From assembly GCA_963727495.1 (NCBI GenBank), contig CAVSGQ010000007.1, positions 1,054,001 through 1,118,000 of the forward strand: a DNA stretch of 64,000 bases, written 5' to 3'. Position 1 is the first letter of the stretch, and each line of letters starts with the position of its first letter. A program made the translations under genes and the position numbers. Shown in pieces: positions 41,869-50,179 of this stretch. The DNA comes from Actinophytocola sp963727495 (GTDB lineage Bacteria; Actinomycetota; Actinomycetes; Mycobacteriales; Pseudonocardiaceae). The notes beneath the pieces are model-generated. The model was not told the DNA's origin. It did not search any database and worked only from the letters and a program-made list of their open reading frames with translations.

Positions 41869-43770
41869 TCACGCCTCCTTCACGGCGGTGCCGGCGCCGG
41901 ACCTGGCGCGCCGCTCGCCGGCCAGCCGCTGCACCGCGCCGAGTCCGGAGAACCTCGGGTCGGACAGCATCTTCGACTTGGACGCGATCGCCACCAGGGG
42001 GTGGGTCACGAAGAACACCACGACCAGGTCCAGCACGGTCGACATGCCCAGGGTGAACGCGAAGCCCTTCACCTGGCCGACGGCGAGCACGTACAGCACG
42101 CCGGAGGCCAGGAACATGACCGTGTCCGCGGACAGGATCGTTCGCCGGGCCCGGACCCACGCCCTCGGCACCGCCGAGCGGAACGTCCGGCCCTCGCGTA
42201 TCTCGTCCTTGAGGCGTTCGAAGAACACCACGAACGAGTCCGCGGTGATACCGATCGCGACGATGAACCCGGCGACGCCGGCGAGGTCCAGGGTGAACCC
42301 GATCCACCTGCCCAGCAGGACGAGGACCGCGAACACGATCACACCGGAGCACAGCAGCGACAACGCGGTCAGCAGGCCGAGCATCCGGTAGTAGAACAGG
42401 CAGTAGACGAACACGAGCGCGAGCCCGATGGCGCCGGCGATCAGGCCGGCCCGCAGCGAGGCCAGCCCCAGCGTGGCCGACACGGTCTCCGCCTCGGACG
42501 ACTCGAACGACAGCGGCAGCGAGCCGTACTTGAGCACCTCGGCGAGGCTGCGCGCCTCGTCGGCGGTGAACGCGTTGCCGGTGCCGCCGCTGATCGTGGT
42601 GTTTCCGCCGGCGATCGGCTCGCGGACCTCCGGCGCCGACACGACCTGGGTGTCGAGCACGAACGCGGACTGCTTGCCGACGTTGGCGGTGGTGTAGTCC
42701 GCCCAGATCTTGCTGCCGTCGCTCTTGAACTGGAGGTTCACCACGTAGCCGGCGCCGTTCGGGTCGACCGAGGAGTTGGCGTCGGAGATCTGGGTGCCGG
42801 ACAGGAACGAGGGGCCGAGGATGTACTTCGCGGTGCCGTCCTGGTCGCAGGCGACCAGCGGCTTCTTCGGGTCGTCGTTGCCGACCAGCGGGTCGCCGAC
42901 CTGGTTGCCCTTCGTGGTGCAGGTCAGCGCGTCGATCGCGGCGGCCTGCACGTTCTGGTCGGCCTGCACCGTGCCGTCCTTGCTCGGCGCGAGCTGGTCG
43001 GCCTGCCGGCACGCCTTGCCCAGCGTGATCAGCTGGGCCGTGGTGACCTTGCTCTCCCGGCCGGCCTTGATGTCGGCGGAGTAGGTCCCGAAGTCCTTCT
43101 TGTACAGCGCGCACGCCTGCACCGGGTCACTCGGCGGCTGCGCCGCGTCCGAGGACGGCGCGGAGGACGGCTCGGAGGACGGTGGCGCCGACGGCGTGGA
43201 GCTGGGCTGCCCGCGCAGCACCGGGGCCGGGCGGCCCTGCGGCGCGCCGGACGAGGGCGAGCTCGACGCGGCGGGGGGGTCGGTGGAGCCGGCCGGCGGC
43301 GCGGTCGTCGAGGAGGCCGGCGACGAGGGTGAGGTCGAGGGCGGCGTCGAGGGCGGCGTCGAGGTCGGCTGCTCCTGCTGCGGCTGCGCCGGGATCGGCT
43401 GGCCGATCACCTCGCGGAACCGCAGCTGGGCGGTCTGGCCGAGGTCCTTGGCCTGCTCGCCCTCCTCGCCGGGCACGGTGATGACCAGGTTGTTGCCGTC
43501 GAGGACGACCTCGGTGCCCTGCACGCCGATCCCGTTCACGCGGGTCTCGATGATCTGGCGAGCCTGCTGCAGGGACTCCTTGGGTGGCACGCCACCGTTC
43601 GCGGTGCGCGCGGTGAGGGTGACCCGGGTGCCGCCCTGGAGATCGATACCGAGCTTCGGCGTGGCCCGGTGGTCCGGTGTGGCGAACACCAGGGCGTACA
43701 GCAGAACCACGATGAACAGGAAGAACGCGAGATAGCGCCCTGGGCGGATCTGCCCGGCGGGTGGTGCCAC
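41869..43770 (-). CDS. secD: Protein translocase subunit SecD with Ser/Pro/Thr-rich insert
   Basis: This 633-aa protein has TM1 (about 13-31), LGIDLQGGTRVTLTAR, the P1 domain, and a C-terminal six-helix bundle including GVAGFIVAIGITADSFVVFFERLKDE. Between about residues 126 and 217 lies a low-complexity Ser/Pro/Thr/Ala insert, longer than in many SecD proteins and probably a flexible extracytoplasmic linker. GTG at 43770 follows GAGGAG and gives the usual APPAGQIRPGRYLAFF start. Confidence 0.95.
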   Translation of the reverse strand: MAPPAGQIRPGRYLAFFLFIVVLLYALVFATPDHRATPKLGIDLQGGTRVTLTARTANGGVPPKESLQQARQIIETRVNGIGVQGTEVVLDGNNLVITVPGEEGEQAKDLGQTAQLRFREVIGQPIPAQPQQEQPTSTPPSTPPSTSPSSPASSTTAPPAGSTDPPAASSSPSSGAPQGRPAPVLRGQPSSTPSAPPSSEPSSAPSSDAAQPPSDPVQACALYKKDFGTYSADIKAGRESKVTTAQLITLGKACRQADQLAPSKDGTVQADQNVQAAAIDALTCTTKGNQVGDPLVGNDDPKKPLVACDQDGTAKYILGPSFLSGTQISDANSSVDPNGAGYVVNLQFKSDGSKIWADYTTANVGKQSAFVLDTQVVSAPEVREPIAGGNTTISGGTGNAFTADEARSLAEVLKYGSLPLSFESSEAETVSATLGLASLRAGLIAGAIGLALVFVYCLFYYRMLGLLTALSLLCSGVIVFAVLVLLGRWIGFTLDLAGVAGFIVAIGITADSFVVFFERLKDEIREGRTFRSAVPRAWVRARRTILSADTVMFLASGVLYVLAVGQVKGFAFTLGMSTVLDLVVVFFVTHPLVAIASKSKMLSDPRFSGLGAVQRLAGERRARSGAGTAVKEA

Positions 43771-43825
43771 GGTCGGTCGGTCTCCTCGAACTGGCGTTGG
43801 ACACGAGACGCGTCTGGTCATGAGA

Positions 43826-43864
43826 CTGCGCCCGCACCCCAGCACACGGTGTGGGTGAGGGCGC
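43826..43864 (-). terminator. Hairpin between yajC and secD
   Basis: TGCGCCCgCACCC (43826-43838) pairs with GGGTGaGGGCGCA (43852-43864), a 12-bp stem with one mismatch and a 13-nt loop, 60 nt after the yajC stop. It may attenuate yajC transcription or terminate it before a secD promoter. Confidence 0.5.
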
Positions 43865-43924
43865 AGCGTACCTCCCGTGACGTGAGGCCGGTGTCACACG
43901 GTCACGTCACGCTCACGCGGGAGG

Positions 43925-44302
43925 CTACTTCTGCTTGGCGTCCTCGACGTCAGCGGAGTCGTCCCGGACCGGCGGCGGCTCGTTGTCGACGAGCTCCTCG
44001 TCGTCGTCGACCTCGTCGACGAGCTCCTCATCGTCCTCGACCTCGGGGTTGACCTTCTCGCGCACGGCGGCGCGCAGCCATTCGGTCTCCAGCCCGGGAG
44101 CGATCTCGATCCCGATGGTCGTGTCGCTCGAGACGTCGCACACGGTGCCGTACAGACCGGAGGTGGTCATCACCCGGTCGCCGAGGGCCAGCGAGTCCTG
44201 CAGGTTGCGTTGCTGCTCCTGCGCCCTGCGCTGGCGCCGGCTCATGAAATACATCATGAGGCCGAGCAGCCCGAACATCAGAAGCAAAGGAAGCAGGTCC
44301 AT
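43925..44302 (-). CDS. yajC: Preprotein translocase subunit YajC
   Basis: This 125-aa protein has an N-terminal membrane helix (LLPLLLMFGLLGLMMYFMSRRQRR) followed by the YajC core LALGDRVMTTSGLYGTVCDV. It has an unusually long acidic tail (DDEELVDEVDDDEELVDNE) typical of actinobacterial members. It partners with SecD and SecF. Confidence 0.93.
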   Translation of the reverse strand: MDLLPLLLMFGLLGLMMYFMSRRQRRAQEQQRNLQDSLALGDRVMTTSGLYGTVCDVSSDTTIGIEIAPGLETEWLRAAVREKVNPEVEDDEELVDEVDDDEELVDNEPPPVRDDSADVEDAKQK

Positions 44303-44326
44303 TTTTCTCCATCCGTGGGAGTTTCT

Positions 44327-45415
44327 TCACTCTGCGGTGTGCGCAGGGTCACTCTCGAACAGGGTAGGCGGAATCTGACCAGGAGCGTTAGTCGGGGCCG
44401 ACAGCCCCAGATGCGCCCATGCCGCGGCGGTCGCGACTCGACCCCGCGGTGTCCTGGCCAGCATGCCCGCCCGTACGAGGTACGGCTCGCACACCTCCTC
44501 CACCGTACTTGGCTCCTCGCCGACGGCGACAGCCAGCGTCGACACGCCGACCGGCCCGCCGCCGAACGAGCGCACCAGCGCGCCCAGCACGGCGCGGTCC
44601 AACCGGTCGAGTCCGAGCTCGTCGACGTCGTAGACGCGCAGCGCCCCGCGGGCGATGTCGCGGTTGATCGAGCCGTCCGCGCGGACCTCGGCGAAGTCGC
44701 GCACCCGGCGGAGCAGGCGGTTCGCGATGCGCGGGGTGCCGCGGGACCGGCCGGCGATCTCCTCGCCGCCGTCGGCGCGCAGGTCGACGCCGAGGATCTT
44801 CGCCGAGCGGCGCAGGACCTGCTCCAGCTCCTCGGGCGTGTAGAACTCCATGTGCGCGGTGAAGCCGAACCGGTCGCGCAGCGGGCCGGTCAGCGAGCCG
44901 GACCGGGTGGTGGCGCCGACCAGCGTGAACGGCGCGATCTCCAGCGGGATGCTGGTGGCGCCGGGCCCCTTGCCGACGACGACGTCGACGCGGAAGTCCT
45001 CCATCGCGAGGTAGAGCATCTCCTCGGCGGGCCGGGCGATCCGGTGGATCTCGTCGATGAACAGCACGTCGCCCTCGACGAGGTTGGACAGCATGGCGGC
45101 CAGGTCGCCGGCCCGTTCCAGGGCCGGGCCGGAGGTGATGCGCAGCGCGCTGCCCAGCTCCGCGGCGATGATCATGGCCAGGCTGGTCTTGCCGAGCCCC
45201 GGTGGCCCGGACAGCAGCACGTGGTCGGGCGCCGAGCCGCGCCGGGTGGCGCCCTGCAGCACCAGCTCGAGCTGCTCGCGCACCCGTGGCTGACCGACGA
45301 ACTCGGCGAGCGTGCGCGGCCGCAGGGTCGACTCGTCGTCGCGTTCTCCCGGTTGCACCAGCGGGGAGAGCGTCTCGTCCTCGGTCGCCGGATCGGCCAT
45401 GGCGTCATCGTGCAT
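44327..45415 (-). CDS. ruvB: Holliday junction branch migration ATPase RuvB
   Basis: This 362-aa AAA+ motor drives branch migration with RuvA. It has LRPRTLAEFVGQPRVREQL, Walker A GPPGLGKTSLAM, Walker B DVLFIDEIHRI, sensor 1 GATTRSG and the C-terminal winged-helix part with EPYLVRAGMLARTPRGRVAT. It is in the ruvC-ruvA-ruvB operon, 6 nt after ruvA. Confidence 0.96.
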   Translation of the reverse strand: MHDDAMADPATEDETLSPLVQPGERDDESTLRPRTLAEFVGQPRVREQLELVLQGATRRGSAPDHVLLSGPPGLGKTSLAMIIAAELGSALRITSGPALERAGDLAAMLSNLVEGDVLFIDEIHRIARPAEEMLYLAMEDFRVDVVVGKGPGATSIPLEIAPFTLVGATTRSGSLTGPLRDRFGFTAHMEFYTPEELEQVLRRSAKILGVDLRADGGEEIAGRSRGTPRIANRLLRRVRDFAEVRADGSINRDIARGALRVYDVDELGLDRLDRAVLGALVRSFGGGPVGVSTLAVAVGEEPSTVEEVCEPYLVRAGMLARTPRGRVATAAAWAHLGLSAPTNAPGQIPPTLFESDPAHTAE

Positions 45416-45421
45416 GACCGG

Positions 45422-46009
45422 CTACCGCTTGCGGCCGAGGGTGGCGAGCGCCGTGCGCAGCACGGTCGACTGGTCGCCGTGCCCGTTGCCGGCCAGCACG
45501 CCGTCCACGGCCTGCTCGGCCTGCTTGGCCGGGAACCCGAGCCCCACCAGGGCCTCCACGACCGAGCCGCGCACGTTGCCGCTCGGGGTGGGCGCGGCGG
45601 CCGCCGGGAGCGCGCCGACCTTGTCGCGCAGCTCGATGATCAGGCGTTCGGCGCCCTTGCGGCCGATGCCCGGGACCTGGGTGAGCACGGAGACGTTGCC
45701 GTCGGCCAGCGCCCCGCGCAGCTGCGCGGGTTCGAGGACGGCGAGCGTGGCCATCGCGATCCGCGGGCCGATGCCGGAGACCGTCTGCAGCAGCCCGAAC
45801 AGGTCGCGCGCCTCGGCGTCGGCGAACCCGTAGAGGGTCAGCGAGTCCTCGCGCACGACGAGCGAGGTGCAGAGCACGGCCTCGGTCCCCGAGCGCATGG
45901 TCGCGAGCGTGCCCGGCGTGGCCTGGACGGCGAGCCCGACGCCGCCGACCTCGACCACCGCGTGGTCCAGCCCGATGGAGAGCACCTGGCCCCGTATCCG
46001 GGAGATCAT
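45422..46009 (-). CDS. ruvA: Holliday junction DNA-binding protein RuvA
   Basis: This 195-aa protein has the OB-fold start ISRIRGQVLSIGLDHAVVEVGGVG, two helix-hairpin-helix segments (LLQTVSGIGPRIAMATLAVL; LTQVPGIGRKGAERLIIELRDKV) and the C-terminal RuvB-binding domain (EALVGLGFPAKQAEQAV). ATG at 46009 overlaps the ruvC stop (ATGA). Confidence 0.96.
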   Translation of the reverse strand: MISRIRGQVLSIGLDHAVVEVGGVGLAVQATPGTLATMRSGTEAVLCTSLVVREDSLTLYGFADAEARDLFGLLQTVSGIGPRIAMATLAVLEPAQLRGALADGNVSVLTQVPGIGRKGAERLIIELRDKVGALPAAAAPTPSGNVRGSVVEALVGLGFPAKQAEQAVDGVLAGNGHGDQSTVLRTALATLGRKR

Positions 46010-46575
46010 CGTTTCGTTCCCCTCGCTGCCTGGGCGAGCCGGGCCTTGTGCCGGCGTGCCAGGTCGGCCGCCCTCACCTCGGCCTCGGCGAGTCGGGTAC
46101 GCATCGGCGCGCGCCAGATGTGACAGATCGCGAGGGCCAGGGCGTCCGCGGCGTCGGCCGGCCGGGGCTTCTCCGGCAGGTCGAGCAGCCGGGTGACCAT
46201 GGTGGTGACCTGTGTCTTGTCCGCCCGGCCCGAGCCGGTGACGGCGGCCTTGACCTCGCTCGGGGTGTGGAAGCTGACCGGCAGCCCCCGGCGCGCGGCG
46301 GCGAGCGCGACGACCCCGCCGGCCTGCGCGGTGCCCATCGCGGTGCGCACGTTGTACTGGCTGAACACCCGCTCCACCGCGACGACCTCCGGCCGGTGCC
46401 GGTCGAGCCACTCCTCCACGGCGTCGGCGACGGCGAGCAAGCGCGCCGACAGTTCGGCGTCGGCCGGCGTGCGCACCACACCGACGTCGACGCACCGCAG
46501 CTGCCGCCCGACCGCACCGTCGACGACGGCGATGCCGCATCTGGTCAGCCCGGGGTCGACCCCCAACACGCGCAT
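46006..46575 (-). CDS. ruvC: Crossover junction endodeoxyribonuclease RuvC
   Basis: This 189-aa nuclease resolves Holliday junctions. The catalytic acidic residues lie in RVLGVDPGLTRCGIAVVD, VVAVERVFSQYN and the C-terminal ADAADALALAICH. ATG at 46575 gives the standard start. It is the first gene of the ruvCAB operon. Confidence 0.96.
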   Translation of the reverse strand: MRVLGVDPGLTRCGIAVVDGAVGRQLRCVDVGVVRTPADAELSARLLAVADAVEEWLDRHRPEVVAVERVFSQYNVRTAMGTAQAGGVVALAAARRGLPVSFHTPSEVKAAVTGSGRADKTQVTTMVTRLLDLPEKPRPADAADALALAICHIWRAPMRTRLAEAEVRAADLARRHKARLAQAARGTKR

Positions 46576-46968
46576 CGCACCACTTCCCGAGAACATCAGT
46601 TCGAACTCTAGGGGCAGGCGCGCCGGGCGGCGGGCAGCGACACCCCCTCCACGACGACGGCGCGGGCCTGGCGTGTTCCACGGTTCGCGACCGCAGCCGG
46701 GAGGGTCGGGGGCGGTGGCGGTCCACCAGGGGCGCCGGCCGACCCCTCGCAGCGCGCAAAACCCCTGGTCGAGCCGCCCCCGCGTGGCCTCCGGCCCCCG
46801 GTCACCACGATACCGACGGCGACCGACAGCAACGTGACGGCCAACCCGGACGGCTGTGGACAACCCCGGCATCGGGCACTGAAAGCGCCTTCACCGTGCA
46901 CATGCCTTGACACCTGTGTTAGAAAGTCCACAACGGAAATGTAAGCGCTTCCAACGATGGAGGCAGCG
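46576..46968. promoter_or_regulatory. ruvC / lacI-type intergenic region
   Basis: These 393 nt separate divergent genes. Positions 46620-46860 show only GC-rich sequence with no convincing gene. The last 90 nt hold the LacI operator-promoter region described separately. A ruvC promoter must lie in the first part, but I cannot pinpoint it. Confidence 0.45.
46880..46953 (+). promoter_or_regulatory. Promoter flanked by two LacI-type operators
   Basis: Operator O2, TGTAAGCGCTTCCA (46940-46953), matches the LacI/GalR consensus TGnAAGCGCTTnCA and lies 15 nt before the regulator start. A weaker site O1, TGAAAGCGCCTTCA (46880-46893), is centred 60 bp upstream. A TTGACA -35 hexamer (46907-46912) lies between them; no strong -10 box is seen. 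The layout suits autorepression with looping between the two sites. Confidence 0.7.
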
Positions 46969-47976
46969 ATGCCCGCACGTGAGCGACGGCCGGTCACCAT
47001 CTACGAGGTGGCCGATCGTGCGGGTGTCTCGATCGCGACCGTGTCGCGGGCGCTGCGGGACTCCGAGCTGGTCGCGGCGTCCACCCGGCGGCACGTCCAG
47101 CGCGTCGCCGAGGAGCTGCGGTTCCGGCCCAGCCGGGCAGGGCGCGCGCTGGCCGAAGGCCAGCACGCGGCCAACGGCATCGTCTTCCCCGACCTCGCCG
47201 GGCCGTACTACGCGGAGGTGGTCCTCGGCTACGAGGAGGTCGTCGCCGAGCTCGGGCGCAGCGTGCTGATCCTCGCCACCCAGGGGCGGGACAACGCGGC
47301 CGACCTGGTGCACGAGCTGGCCGGCCGGGTCGACGGGATGGTGATCATGGGCCGCACGGTCGGCGACTCGACGGTCGCGCGGATCGCCGACACCGGGCTG
47401 CCCCTGGTGCTGCTCGCCCGGCCGCCGGTCGGGCTGGTGGACACCGTCACCGCGGACAACGAGGACAGCGCGCGGGCACTCACCGCGCACCTGATCGGGC
47501 ACGGCCACCGCCGGTTCGAGTTCCTCGGCGACCCCGGCGAGTCGCCCGACGTCGCGGGCCGGCACGCCGGCTTCGTGGCGGCGCTCACCGCGGGCGGGCT
47601 GGACGTGCCGGCCAAACCCGTGCGCTGCGCCTTCGACGTCAAGGCCGGGTACGCGGCCGCCCGGGAGACCCTCCGCAGGCGATCCCGTCCGGAGGCGCTC
47701 GTCTGCGCCAACGACGAGGTCGCGCTCGGCGCGCTGCGGGCGGCCGAGGATCTCGGCCTGCGCGTGCCCGGCGACCTCGCGCTGACCGGATGGGACGACA
47801 TCATGGCCGCCGACTACGCGCGGCTGACCACCGTGCACCAGTCCATGCGCGAGCTGGGCGCCACCGCGGCCCGCTGGCTGGACGAACGCATCTCCGGCAC
47901 CGCCCCCGGCATCCGCCGCGAGGTGCTGCCCACCCGGCTGGTGATCCGGACCAGCTGCGGTACCCACGACGACTGA
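46969..47976 (+). CDS. LacI-family transcriptional regulator
   Basis: This 335-aa repressor has an N-terminal HTH (VTIYEVADRAGVSIATVSRALRDSELV) and a periplasmic-binding-protein-like sugar domain (GIVFPDLAGPYYAEVVLGYEE; VCANDEVALGALRAAEDLGLRVPGDLALTGWDD). It heads the sugar ABC operon, 27 nt before the binding-protein gene. ATG at 46969 follows GGAGG at good spacing, so the ATG at 46957 is rejected. Confidence 0.93.
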   Translation: MPARERRPVTIYEVADRAGVSIATVSRALRDSELVAASTRRHVQRVAEELRFRPSRAGRALAEGQHAANGIVFPDLAGPYYAEVVLGYEEVVAELGRSVLILATQGRDNAADLVHELAGRVDGMVIMGRTVGDSTVARIADTGLPLVLLARPPVGLVDTVTADNEDSARALTAHLIGHGHRRFEFLGDPGESPDVAGRHAGFVAALTAGGLDVPAKPVRCAFDVKAGYAAARETLRRRSRPEALVCANDEVALGALRAAEDLGLRVPGDLALTGWDDIMAADYARLTTVHQSMRELGATAARWLDERISGTAPGIRREVLPTRLVIRTSCGTHDD

Positions 47977-48003
47977 TCCCCGACACCCACACCGGAGGTA
48001 AGC

Positions 48004-49275
48004 ATGACTCGACCTACCAGGCGGACCGTCCTGCTCGCCGCCCTGACGGCGGTGACGCTCGCCGCATCGGCATGCGGCCGGGACTCCGGAGACGACAAGG
48101 CGGCCCAGGGCAAGGAGGTCGCGCAGGGCAAGGCGACCGGCGGCATCACCGTCTGGGCCATGGGCACCGAGGGCGAGAAGCTCTCCGCGCTCGCCGACGA
48201 CTTCATGAAGGACAACCCGGACGCCAAGGTGGAGGTCACCGCGGTGCCGTGGGACGACGCGCACAACAAGATCGCCGCGGCCATCGCCGGCCAGCAGACG
48301 CCGGACGTGTCGATGCTCGGCACCACCTGGATGGGCGAGTTCGCCAAGACCGGCGCGCTGGACGTGGTCCCACCGGACTTCGTGAACAAGGACGACTTCT
48401 TCCACGGCGCGTGGGAGACCGGCGTGGTGGACGGCACCTCCTACGGCGTGCCCTGGTACGTCGAGACCCGGCTGCTGTTCGTGAACAAGGCGGTCGCGGA
48501 GAAGGCCGGCATCACCGAGGCGCCCCAGACGTGGGACGAGCTGACCCAGGCCGTCAAGGACATGCAGGCCAAGGGCGGCGCCAAGTGGGGCATCTACCTG
48601 CAGCCCGGCCAGCAGGGCGCCTGGCAGACGGTCATGCCGTTCGTCTGGCAGAACGGTGGCGACATCTGGGACGGCGACACGTTCACCCTCGACTCCGCCC
48701 AGGCCACCGAGGCGTTCGACTACTACGGGTCCTTCTACCGGGATGGGCTGTCCACGAAGAACCGGTTGGCGGACGGCGAGCAGGAGCCGAAGCTGCTCAA
48801 GGGCGAGATCGCCTCGTTCGTGTCCGGCCCGTGGCACATCGGGCTGCTGAACGATCTCGGCGGCGAGGGCAAGTACGAGCTCTGGCCGATGCCGAGCGGC
48901 CCGGGCGACGCGACCTCCTTCATCGGCGGCAGCAACATGACCGTGTTCAAGAACAGCAAGAACCGCGACACCGCCTGGAAGTTCGTCTCCTACCTGATGC
49001 AGCCCGACGTCCAGGTCAAGTGGTACGAGACGGTCAACGACCTGCCCTCCGTCGAGGCCGCGTGGGACGACAGCACGCTGTCCGGCGACGAGCTGCTCAA
49101 GACGTTCGGGGACCAGCTGGACAACGCCAAGGCACCGCCGTCGATCCCCACCTGGGAGCAGATCGCCGCGGGCATGGACACCGAGCTGGAGAAGATCGCC
49201 AAGGGCACCGAGTCCGCCGAGGACGCGGCCAAGGCGATGCAGGCGCAGGCCACCTCGATCGGCACCGGAGGCTGA
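48004..49275 (+). CDS. Sugar ABC transporter substrate-binding lipoprotein
   Basis: This 423-aa extracellular binding protein of the family 1 (MalE/UgpB) type has a signal peptide with lipobox LAASAC (Cys22). The mature part starts in GGITVWAMGTEGEKLSALADDF and includes PDVSMLGTTWMGEFAKTGAL, SYGVPWYVETRLLFVNK and FIGGSNMTVFKNSKN. Binding-site aromatics (Trp, Tyr) suit an oligosaccharide. It is followed by both permeases; no ATPase gene is present, as usual where one shared MsiK-type ATPase serves several transporters. Confidence 0.93.
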   Translation: MTRPTRRTVLLAALTAVTLAASACGRDSGDDKAAQGKEVAQGKATGGITVWAMGTEGEKLSALADDFMKDNPDAKVEVTAVPWDDAHNKIAAAIAGQQTPDVSMLGTTWMGEFAKTGALDVVPPDFVNKDDFFHGAWETGVVDGTSYGVPWYVETRLLFVNKAVAEKAGITEAPQTWDELTQAVKDMQAKGGAKWGIYLQPGQQGAWQTVMPFVWQNGGDIWDGDTFTLDSAQATEAFDYYGSFYRDGLSTKNRLADGEQEPKLLKGEIASFVSGPWHIGLLNDLGGEGKYELWPMPSGPGDATSFIGGSNMTVFKNSKNRDTAWKFVSYLMQPDVQVKWYETVNDLPSVEAAWDDSTLSGDELLKTFGDQLDNAKAPPSIPTWEQIAAGMDTELEKIAKGTESAEDAAKAMQAQATSIGTGG

Positions 49276-49276
49276 G

Positions 49277-50179
49277 ATGGCGGTGATGTCCAGGCGGCCC
49301 GGCGCCCTGTCCCGGGCGCTGACCGGCTGGGCCTTCGCGCTGCCGTTCGCGGCGCTGTTCCTGGTGTTCACCGCTGGGCCGGTGGTGATGTCGCTGCTGA
49401 TGAGCCTGACCGACCTGGGCAGCGCCGACCTGCTCGACCCGTTCGGCGTGAACCTCGTCGGGCTGGACAACTACCTGCGCCTGTTCGCGGACCCGAAGTT
49501 CCTCACCGCCGCGACCAACACCGCGATCTTCGTGGTGGTCGGTGTGCCGCTGACGATGGCCGGCTCGCTGGTGGTCGCGCTGGGGCTGAACTCCGGGCTG
49601 GTGAAGTTCCGGACGCTGTTCCGGGTCGGCTACTACCTGCCGGTGGTGACCAGCATCGTGGCCATCTCGGTGGTGTGGCGCTTCCTGCTGCAGCCGGACA
49701 CCGGGCTGATCAACGAGATCCTCGGCTGGTTCGGGATCTCCGGTCCCGACTGGCTCAACGAGAAGACCTACGCGCTGCCCACGTTGATCGTGATGGGCGC
49801 GTGGCGCAACCTCGGGTTCGGCATGGTCATCTTCCTGGCCGGGCTCCAGGCGATCCCGAAGGAGCTGTACGAGGCGGCCACGATCGACGGTGCGCGGAAG
49901 TGGGCGCAGCTGCGTTTCGTCACGGTGCCGATGCTGCGCCCGACGGTGCTGTTCGTCGCGGTGATCACCACGATCGGCTACGTGCAGTTCTTCGAGGAGC
50001 CGTTCGTGATGACCCGCGGCGGCCCGCTCGACTCGACGCTGTCGATGGCCTACCACACCTACAACCAGTTCGGTTTCGGCAAGTACGGCTACGCCTCGGC
50101 GATGGGCTACGTGCTGTTCGTCGTGGTGGTGCTGCTGTCGATCGCCTGGTTCCGGCTGCTGAGGAACAACGTTGACTAG
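49277..50179 (+). CDS. Sugar ABC transporter permease (MalF/UgpA type)
   Basis: This 300-aa protein has six transmembrane helices and the EAA loop ELYEAATIDGARKWAQLRFVTVPMLRPTVLF that docks the ATPase. ATG at 49277 immediately follows the binding-protein stop. Its TAG stop (50177-50179) is embedded in the outer stem of the 169-nt element copy 2. Confidence 0.93.
   Translation: MAVMSRRPGALSRALTGWAFALPFAALFLVFTAGPVVMSLLMSLTDLGSADLLDPFGVNLVGLDNYLRLFADPKFLTAATNTAIFVVVGVPLTMAGSLVVALGLNSGLVKFRTLFRVGYYLPVVTSIVAISVVWRFLLQPDTGLINEILGWFGISGPDWLNEKTYALPTLIVMGAWRNLGFGMVIFLAGLQAIPKELYEAATIDGARKWAQLRFVTVPMLRPTVLFVAVITTIGYVQFFEEPFVMTRGGPLDSTLSMAYHTYNQFGFGKYGYASAMGYVLFVVVVLLSIAWFRLLRNNVD

Noticed and set aside
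43310..43380. Tandem-repeat look of GAGGGCGGCGTC units
   Set aside because: These bases encode the Ser/Thr/Pro linker of SecD; the repetition follows from the low-complexity protein sequence.
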